From NCBI GenBank assembly GCA_027488395.1, contig JAIYBT010000013.1, positions 56,917 to 120,916 of the forward strand: DNA of 64,000 bases. Reading direction: 5' to 3'. Origin of the DNA: Methylophilaceae bacterium (GTDB lineage Bacteria; Pseudomonadota; Gammaproteobacteria; Burkholderiales; Methylophilaceae). This document shows, piece by piece, positions 58,514-64,000 of this stretch (positions are counted from its first letter, which is position 1; each line of letters begins with the position of its first letter). The position numbers and the translations under genes are program-made. Under the pieces are notes generated by a model that was not told the DNA's origin, made no database searches, and saw only the letters and a program-made list of their open reading frames with translations.

Positions 58514-59791
58514 ATGACCCCCGATTTAATCCGCCAAGCGGCGATATTAGTGAATCAGATGCTGACCTTTAACAGCCCAGCTGACGGCAAGCTCAGTGAG
58601 TTTTTTCGTGCCCACCGCGAGCTCGGCACTAAAGACCGCGCTTGGGTGGCAGAAACCGCGTATGGCATTTTGCGCCGCTATCGCTATTTAAGTGAAATTG
58701 TCGGTCAAGAAGACGACGATACCGAAGATGCCCGTAAATTGATTTTAGCTTGGATGATTAAAATTGAAGGCAAAAGCATCCGTGATTTAGAAGGGCTGAT
58801 CGACGAGCGCCAAAAAGAATGGGCCGTTGCAATTAAAACCAAAAATAGCGAAGGCCTGTCACCCGCCACGCTGGCCGACGTCCGCGATTGGTTGTGGGAG
58901 AAGTTGGTCGCGCAATATGGTGACACCGAAGCCATGGTTATCTGCCGTAGCATGTTTGAGCAAGCCAGCCTTGATTTGCGCGTCAACACCATGAAAGCCA
59001 ACCGCGAAGAAGTGTTAGCGCGCATGCATGCCGAAAACACGGTCAAAGACAATGTGATTAGTCCCACACCGTTTTCGCCAGTTGGCATCCGTATGGCGGC
59101 ACGGCTCAATATCAGTAAACATATCTTGTTTACCGAAGGCAAAATCGAAGTGCAAGATGAGGGTAGCCAGCTGTTAAGTTATCTGGTGGCGCCAAAACGC
59201 GGTCAGATGGTGGCTGATTTATGCGCAGGTGCAGGCGGCAAAACGCTGGCAATTGGTGCTTTGATGAAAAGCACAGGCCGTTTATATGCATTTGATATCT
59301 CCGAAAAACGCTTAAACAATTTAGGCCACCGTTTAAAACGCAGCGGCTTATCCAATCTACAAGCGCAAGTCATCTCAAACGAAAATGATCTCAAACTCAA
59401 ACGCTTAAATGGCAAGTTTGACCGCGTACTGGTGGATGCCCCGTGCAGTGGCTTAGGCACGCTACGCCGTAACCCTGATTTAAAATGGCGGCAAACCGAG
59501 CAAGATGTCGCCGAGCTCAACGTGAAACAAACCAATATTTTGGCGCGGGCTGCCAAACTATGCAAAGTGGGCGGCCGTGTGATTTATGCCACATGCAGCT
59601 TGTTACGCGACGAAAACGAATCCATCGCCGAAGCCTTTTTGCAACAACACCCGCAATTTAAACTGGTTCCCGCCCACGAAGTACTCGCGCAATATCAAAT
59701 CACGCTCAATACTGGCGATTACCTCAAGTTGTTGCCACACTTGCACGGCACCGATGGCTTTTTTGCTGCCGTGTTTGAAAAAGAAGCCTAA
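58514..59791 (+). CDS. RsmB/NOP-family RNA cytosine-5 methyltransferase
   Basis: 425 residues. The SAM domain motifs are QDEGSQLLSYLVAPKRGQMVADLCAGAGGKTLAIG and FDRVLVDAPCSGLGTLRRNPDLKW (catalytic Cys in PCS), and YATCSLLRDENESIAEAFL (second Cys). The N-terminal 150 residues hold a NusB-like region. Which RNA it methylates (16S rRNA C967 as for RsmB, or another site) cannot be decided here. It follows the DUF3108 pair by 34 bases. Confidence 0.93.
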   Translation: MTPDLIRQAAILVNQMLTFNSPADGKLSEFFRAHRELGTKDRAWVAETAYGILRRYRYLSEIVGQEDDDTEDARKLILAWMIKIEGKSIRDLEGLIDERQKEWAVAIKTKNSEGLSPATLADVRDWLWEKLVAQYGDTEAMVICRSMFEQASLDLRVNTMKANREEVLARMHAENTVKDNVISPTPFSPVGIRMAARLNISKHILFTEGKIEVQDEGSQLLSYLVAPKRGQMVADLCAGAGGKTLAIGALMKSTGRLYAFDISEKRLNNLGHRLKRSGLSNLQAQVISNENDLKLKRLNGKFDRVLVDAPCSGLGTLRRNPDLKWRQTEQDVAELNVKQTNILARAAKLCKVGGRVIYATCSLLRDENESIAEAFLQQHPQFKLVPAHEVLAQYQITLNTGDYLKLLPHLHGTDGFFAAVFEKEA

Positions 59792-59921
59792 TCAAGTGTG
59801 CTTAAGTACAACTGCGCAAAATCATGAGTGTGATTCAAGTAAAACCGCCCTCAACAGCCCCCTAATCAAAGCGCATACTGTGTACACGTTGTACCGATAA
59901 ACAAATTTTAGGAGATATACC

Positions 59922-59993
59922 ATGTGGACTAAACCAGCTGCTACAGAAATGCGTTTTGGCTTTGAAGTAACTATGTACGTAATGAACAAATAA
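59922..59993 (+). CDS. pqqA: PQQ precursor peptide PqqA
   Basis: A 23-residue peptide: [12 protein letters not shown] followed by [11 protein letters not shown]. Glu15 and Tyr19 in the E-x3-Y motif are the residues that are cross-linked by PqqE to make pyrroloquinoline quinone. AGGAGA lies just upstream at 59910-59915. It is too short for routine gene finding. No pqqB, C, D or E follows within the window: after the stop come a stem-loop, a terminator, and then two leftward regulator genes. It is therefore an isolated or extra copy, as seen in some methylotrophs; the rest of the pathway must lie elsewhere. A weak promoter (TCAACA, 17 bases, CATACT, ending at 59879) is possible. Confidence 0.93.
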   Translation: MWTKPAATEMRFGFEVTMYVMNK

Positions 59994-60012
59994 TTTTAGC
60001 TTAGGCTAAAAT
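59993..60012 (+). other. Stem-loop directly after pqqA
   Basis: ATTTTAGC / GCTAAAAT, eight perfect pairs with loop TTAG, beginning at the pqqA stop codon. May protect the 3' end of the short transcript or act in transcript processing. Confidence 0.6.
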
Positions 60013-60015
60013 GAC

Positions 60016-60046
60016 AAAAACCCGACCTAGTGTCGGGTTTTTGGTT
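60016..60046 (+). terminator. Terminator of pqqA
   Basis: AAAAACCCGAC / GTCGGGTTTTT around loop CTAGT, with a T-run after it. It ends a very short pqqA-only transcript. Confidence 0.9.
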
Positions 60047-60192
60047 TTTTGCATTCAAGTATTCAATCCATCTCGCACATTTAAATAAATTACTTTTTAA
60101 TAGTGTTCATTTAAAAATAGGCTCAACTTGATAAATCGGAACGCGATTAAATTTAAATCTAGGCTGATCAATTGCAAGTGCAGTATTAGCCA

Positions 60193-61322
60193 CTACCGAT
60201 AAACATTCAAAATTAATTCACTCGATGAATTTACATTAAAGTAACTAAAGACTTCTTGAATGTGTTCAGCGCAAGTCGCATCACTAATTTGCAATTTAGT
60301 TGCTATTTCTTTTCGTACATAACCGTTTAATAATAACCAAGTAGACATCAGACGGACAGGCGTCAGTTTCTCTTGACTTAACTTGATGGCTAAATGGCAA
60401 GAATAGGGCTGCATTTGTTGCAAATTAATTGCGACAGTTTCATGTTCAGAATCGTAGATATACTTAATGATAAACTCACCCCAATAACATTCTTTTCTAT
60501 CAGTGTGTTGTCCAAGTTCAAATGCTTTTGCCACACCAGCCTCACATGTTTGTTTTACCAAGCTATCAATATCATCATGATGATTAAAACGCATGGGTAA
60601 ACTTGCATCGCGCGTCATCATCCATAAAATTTGATGTGCCGTTAGGTTGCAAAATTTGCGCCTTAACAGCTTATCAACCACAACAATGCCCAAATCATAT
60701 GTGCGTTTGTTAGGCACATCACTCTGTACAGGCAATTTAAAACAATCAGTCATTAACGACATCGCGATTTTAATCGTTACTAATTCTTCTTGCGAAAAAG
60801 CGCCTTTTTTTTGGTCACGCATCAGCAAAAAAGAACCATAGGGGCGAACGCCATCATGTACCACTGCATCTGCAATATGGTGCATCCCTATGCGAGCATA
60901 AGTAGATAAGTAGTGGTCAGATGCATAAAAGTGTGGCGTTTGATAATGTTGTAAATAGCCAGCAACCGGACCTGCGTTACGATTTCTGAAAACGAGGGCC
61001 AATTTCCTCTCGCCTCATTTTGAAAACGCATGCATGAAGACAATACATCGGCAGATAGAAAGTAAGGAGTTTCAACATAAGCATCAATCATTTCACAATC
61101 TTTGTTTGCCCAAAAAAAACCAGCAACATCAATCGGCATAAGTTGACGCAAAAGCATAGGAACGATCCGCGCAACGTGGTGACTATTGACCCCGCTACAA
61201 CACAACATGCCTATATTTAATAAAACATTTCGCTGTTGTTGGGGCGCTTTGCTGATGAGTTCCCGAATAGTACTGAGCTGTTCCATCGTGTAGTATTTGT
61301 TAAACTTTACCTCACCATCCAT
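60193..61322 (-). pseudogene. LuxR-type regulator gene broken by a frameshift
   Basis: The 5' part (start ATG at 61322) reads MDGEVKFNKYYTMEQLSTIR and so on through DVLSSCMRFQNEARG; the 3' part reads LALVFRNRNAGPVAG through to a LuxR-type HTH (VRKEIATKLQISDATCAEHIQEVFSYFNVN). The two parts are in different phases and join at an AAA run near 61003-61005; adding one A there (GGAAAATTGG) restores a single protein of about 376 residues. The intact tandem gene next to it has a similar length and layout. The frame break may be true decay, a phase-variable run, or an assembly error. Confidence 0.7.
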
Positions 61323-61356
61323 GATGCCCTCTGTAGTATTGTTTCCACGTAATGTC

Positions 61357-62526
61357 TCAATCGCTACTGAGCGTCATTAACAACTTTACCAATTTAGCGC
61401 GGCTATTAATTTTGGTTTTTATATGTATGTTTTTTAGATGCGTTTTAATTGTATTTTCAGTGACATCTAGCAGTTTTGCAGATTTTTCTAACGAGTATCC
61501 ATTGACAACGAGATGTGCAACTTTCAGCTCTTTTTTACTCATTTGATATGTGGCTTCAAGTAAAGCATTATTTAGCTGCACTGGTTTCTCTACATCATAA
61601 ATAAAAGCAATTGCGCTGGCTAAGTGTTCATATACCTCAAATTCATGATGATCACTTAACGTAGAAAAACTCAAAATATAGGGTGATTTGCCAGAGGGTC
61701 TCTCCACATTTAACGCCTGAGAAAAGTGACGGGTGTTGTAAACATTTGGCTCTACAGCTTCTGAAATCGCATCATCCAATAACAATTGTATTTTTGAATT
61801 GCTTGCTTGAAGTTGCCAAATATCTTTTTTGTCTGTTGGTTTTAAACGTAGACCATCGTTATGTTCAATTAATGTTTTAGCACTTTCATTCACATAACAA
61901 ACCTGCCCCAAAGCGTTAAACAAAACAATGCCACGGCTTAGACTGTTTAACGCTCTAAGACTACTAGCTAACTTAAATTCGGCATCACGTAGTTTAAACA
62001 TTACGCCTAATGCACGAGACAAATGTGGGACTAATAGTTTAAGTTTCTCGGATTCTGCTTGTGTAAAAGGGGCATCAAACGGTTGATGGCAAACGCATAC
62101 AACAGCTTTGCCTTCATTGTCTCGTGGGTCAAACACAATGCCTGCAACCATGCGTCCTAAATTTAAATGAACAAGATATTGTTTGTATAAAACAGAATCT
62201 AAAAACTCTTGATCTGTGACCAAGTCTTGGTCTCGCATCACACTGCCCGTGGCTAGTAAACCACGCTCATAAGCACGCATTTCCCAAATGTTGTGCGCAT
62301 TAAATTTAGTGTCATATAAATTCAAGGCATTAAATTGATAAGTAATCGCAAATCCGCCCTGCTCCGCAGGAAACTGCGGTGTAAAAATTAAGCAAGTTTT
62401 TGCTCCGAGCCAGTTACAAATCTTTTGCGCAACCACAGGCCAAACATCAATATTGGTCGCCCCTTGATAAACCATCTCTACGATCTCACTAAACTCAGCA
62501 AGCGCTGCATTTTCGTTGGATATCAT
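61357..62526 (-). CDS. LuxR-family transcriptional regulator
   Basis: 389 residues. The N-terminal 320 residues hold a sensor region (GAF/PAS-like; HQPFDAPFTQAESEKLKLLVPHLSRALGVMFKL) and the C-terminal HTH is SKKELKVAHLVVNGYSLEKSAKLLDVTENTIKTHLKNIHIKTKI (about 330-375). It has no receiver domain, so its input is probably a small molecule or an unknown cue. It is followed, 34 bases on, by a frameshifted relative and faces a PEP-CTERM gene across a 311-base region with an 18-bp palindrome. Confidence 0.88.
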   Translation of the reverse strand: MISNENAALAEFSEIVEMVYQGATNIDVWPVVAQKICNWLGAKTCLIFTPQFPAEQGGFAITYQFNALNLYDTKFNAHNIWEMRAYERGLLATGSVMRDQDLVTDQEFLDSVLYKQYLVHLNLGRMVAGIVFDPRDNEGKAVVCVCHQPFDAPFTQAESEKLKLLVPHLSRALGVMFKLRDAEFKLASSLRALNSLSRGIVLFNALGQVCYVNESAKTLIEHNDGLRLKPTDKKDIWQLQASNSKIQLLLDDAISEAVEPNVYNTRHFSQALNVERPSGKSPYILSFSTLSDHHEFEVYEHLASAIAFIYDVEKPVQLNNALLEATYQMSKKELKVAHLVVNGYSLEKSAKLLDVTENTIKTHLKNIHIKTKINSRAKLVKLLMTLSSD

Positions 62527-62837
62527 TTAACTGTTGCCCCGTAATCAATCAACTTCTGTTCAATTGGGTTGATTCAAATCTAAATTAATACTAACTGATT
62601 GTAATTAAATCATTTTATTTAGATGCTATCAGAATAAAAAATTAAAAAAATCACACAAATGGGTGAAGAACATATTTGAGATTACATGATAATTTTCATA
62701 TAAGACACCCTACAAATGTAGGGTAGAAATTAAATATGTTGTTCAGTAGGATTTAAATTAGAAAAAATCAAGATCACATATTGCCTAGCCACAAAATGAT
62801 ATTGATCTTAAATATTCAAAATGAGGGGAAGTAAATC
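62527..62837. other. Intergenic region between the LuxR regulator and the PEP-CTERM gene
   Basis: 311 AT-rich bases. Apart from the palindrome at 62707-62724 it shows no gene. The start of the PEP-CTERM gene is preceded by AGGGGAAG. No clear sigma-70 or sigma-54 promoter was found for it. Confidence 0.5.
62707..62724. promoter_or_regulatory. 18-bp palindrome, candidate regulator site
   Basis: ACCCTACA, AA, TGTAGGGT: eight perfect pairs around two bases. Length and symmetry suit a dimeric LuxR-type regulator. It lies 113 bases before the PEP-CTERM start and 180 bases from the start of the divergent LuxR gene, so it could serve both. Confidence 0.6.
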
Positions 62838-63467
62838 ATGAGGTGGATCATTGTTGTATCAAGCCTAATGTTATCGACAATAGCAAATGCCGCAGTATTA
62901 GACTTTGAAAATTATTTAGATATCGGCAGTCTTCAATACAACGCACTGATTGAAGATGGATACGTTGTTAAGTATGACAACTCAAAACGCTTTAGTGGTT
63001 GGGGGACATCAAATCCAACTAAAAACGGCCTAGTTGCTGTTGACCCGCCCTATGTTGACGCCGTTCGTTTGGTAAAAGCGGATGGTGGACTGTTCACAAT
63101 AAATACAATCGACTTAGGCAATGTAAGTCAAACAATCATTTTTGATTTAATTTTTACCGGCATAAAACAGAACAACCAAACCATTACCCAAACTTTTACA
63201 TTAAGTGACTTAAGCAACAACACTATAGGTATACCTATGGTTACTTTTAATTTTGACAATTTTACGGGATTAAAAGAATTGTATTGGCTGGGTAGTGATT
63301 ACGCGAATGGCGTCGGATATGCTTTTGACAATATTAATGTAACTGAATATGTACCCCCGCAAATAAGTGTGGTGCCAGAGCCTAATGTCATTTGGTTATT
63401 TGCCGCAGTTTTACCTCTCTTGGGGTTTAGGGTAACTAATAAAAATACCAAAACACCCATCAATTAA
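62838..63467 (+). CDS. PEP-CTERM sorting domain protein
   Basis: 209 residues. Signal peptide about 1-18 (cleavage after ANA). The middle is a beta-rich secreted domain (DFENYLDIGSLQYNALIEDG onwards). The C-terminus is VVPEPNVIWLFAAVLPLLGF then R: Pro-Glu-Pro at 180-182, a hydrophobic helix, and a basic residue. That is the signal processed by exosortase and links the protein to extracellular polysaccharide. The tail after the helix (VTNKNTKTPIN) is longer and less basic than usual. No exosortase gene is in the window. Confidence 0.85.
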   Translation: MRWIIVVSSLMLSTIANAAVLDFENYLDIGSLQYNALIEDGYVVKYDNSKRFSGWGTSNPTKNGLVAVDPPYVDAVRLVKADGGLFTINTIDLGNVSQTIIFDLIFTGIKQNNQTITQTFTLSDLSNNTIGIPMVTFNFDNFTGLKELYWLGSDYANGVGYAFDNINVTEYVPPQISVVPEPNVIWLFAAVLPLLGFRVTNKNTKTPIN

Positions 63468-63506
63468 ATTTTAGGTTTCATTTATTTTTAAGACCAGTAT
63501 TGCTGG

Positions 63507-63522
63507 CGGAACGTCTTTAGCA
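63507..63522 (+). promoter_or_regulatory. Sigma-54-like -24/-12 promoter candidate
   Basis: CGGAACGTCTTTAGCA has GG and GC ten bases apart, matching 9 of 12 fixed positions of the -24/-12 consensus TGGCACG-N4-TTGCA. It would start transcription about 90 bases before the large secreted-protein gene. A hairpin AGCATC / GATGCT follows it. PEP-CTERM genes are often sigma-54 controlled, and rpoN is in this window. Confidence 0.4.
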
Positions 63523-63626
63523 GCATCTATAAATTGATGCTCACTCGGTTAAGTACGTTATTTTTAAAAGATTTATGTTGCAGAAAAATGTTTTAGTTTT
63601 AATCATCAATTTTTGGAGATTCATTT

Positions 63627-64000
63627 ATGAAAAAGCGTAACAAATCAAAGGCCCCGCCACGTTTAGCCAAAATTAAACCATTAACACTCGCTTTATTATC
63701 AGCCCTAGGCCCCAATATGGCCCATGCTGATATTTCCTTCTCTAGCTTTACCATTAATCCTGGCAATAGCTTTACCTTTGCTGGGGTTGTGACAAATACT
63801 GGCGCGCTAAATATTAACGGTAATGGCGCTCTAACAACCGCAGTCATCGATGGCGATGTTACGTTTAACGGTACGGGTACTACTTTGTTAGGCGATAGTC
63901 CTGCCAACATTATTTATGGCGGCAACTTAACGCTAGACACTGGCCATACAGTGCGCGGTGGTGGTGGCTTTGGTTCAGCAACCTATGGCTATTATTTAAA
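63627..64000 (+). CDS. Large secreted beta-repeat protein, N-terminal part
   Basis: The frame is open to the end of the window (124 codons visible). GGAG precedes the ATG. The N-terminus is unusual: a basic leader of about 17 residues (KKRNKSKAPPRLAKIKPL) before a hydrophobic signal-type core and a probable cleavage after AHA, as in extended signals of autotransporters and large exoproteins. Then come short, regular Gly/Asn/Thr-rich strands (ITNTGALNINGNG-type turns), typical of right-handed beta-helix adhesins. It could be an autotransporter, a two-partner secreted exoprotein, or a PEP-CTERM protein; the C-terminus would decide. Confidence 0.75.
   Translation, partial: MKKRNKSKAPPRLAKIKPLTLALLSALGPNMAHADISFSSFTINPGNSFTFAGVVTNTGALNINGNGALTTAVIDGDVTFNGTGTTLLGDSPANIIYGGNLTLDTGHTVRGGGGFGSATYGYYL

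Noticed and set aside
62527..62837. Sigma-54 promoter for the PEP-CTERM gene at 62838
   Set aside because: No GG-N10-GC arrangement with acceptable flanks was found on the plus strand in this spacer.

Overview
The window looks like a chromosomal segment of a Gram-negative betaproteobacterium, most probably a methylotroph of the Methylophilaceae type. The evidence is the gene content: a PQQ precursor peptide gene (pqqA), a fused SoxYZ-like carrier and a Zn hydrolase of the kinds that accompany periplasmic quinoprotein dehydrogenases, 6-phosphogluconate dehydrogenase (the oxidative arm of the ribulose monophosphate cycle), a PEP-CTERM protein, and betaproteobacterial neighbourhoods such as argC-DUF6776-bactofilin-erpA and purM-DUF3108-DUF3108-rsmB. 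I see no rRNA, tRNA, CRISPR array or intact insertion sequence.

Layout. 0-3.4 kb: the end of a beta-barrel gene with a PstS-like periplasmic protein, then an eptA/PAP2 envelope pair on the other strand. 3.8-7.4 kb: a tight four-gene operon ('thermostable hemolysin' acyltransferase-like protein, AMP-dependent ligase, heme-oxygenase-like diiron protein, SDR) that looks like an undescribed small-molecule pathway. 7.4-9.1 kb: quinoprotein-associated Zn hydrolase and a cytochrome b561. 9.1-22.2 kb: housekeeping metabolism (hemE, gltD-gltB, hemL, dienelactone hydrolase, gnd). 22.9-34.5 kb: thiS-thiG-apaG-mltA-ubiC-ubiA, rplM-rpsI, argC-DUF6776-bactofilin-erpA, gltA, anmK, tyrS. 34.6-39.2 kb: the LPS-transport operon kdsD-lptC-lptA-lptB-rpoN, without kdsC. 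39.5-48.3 kb: Kef-type antiporter, ThiO-like oxidase, moaC, M48 protease, SoxYZ-like fusion, ahpC-ahpF.

48.3-50.7 kb is an accessory island: a Phd/VapC toxin-antitoxin pair behind a 32-bp perfect palindrome, a decayed second antitoxin gene, and an orphan PD-(D/E)xK nuclease-like gene. 50.7-59.8 kb returns to core genes (FAD oxidoreductase, CHASE3-GGDEF cyclase, hda, AI-2E-type permease, purM, two DUF3108 proteins, rsmB-type methyltransferase).

59.9-64 kb is accessory again: a stand-alone 23-codon pqqA with its own terminator, two tandem LuxR-type regulators of which one is frameshifted, an 18-bp palindrome, a PEP-CTERM protein, a sigma-54-like site, and the start of a large secreted beta-repeat protein running off the window. 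The PQQ theme therefore appears at three separate places (7.4, 44.8 and 59.9 kb), and rpoN, which could serve the sigma-54-like site, lies at 34.6 kb.
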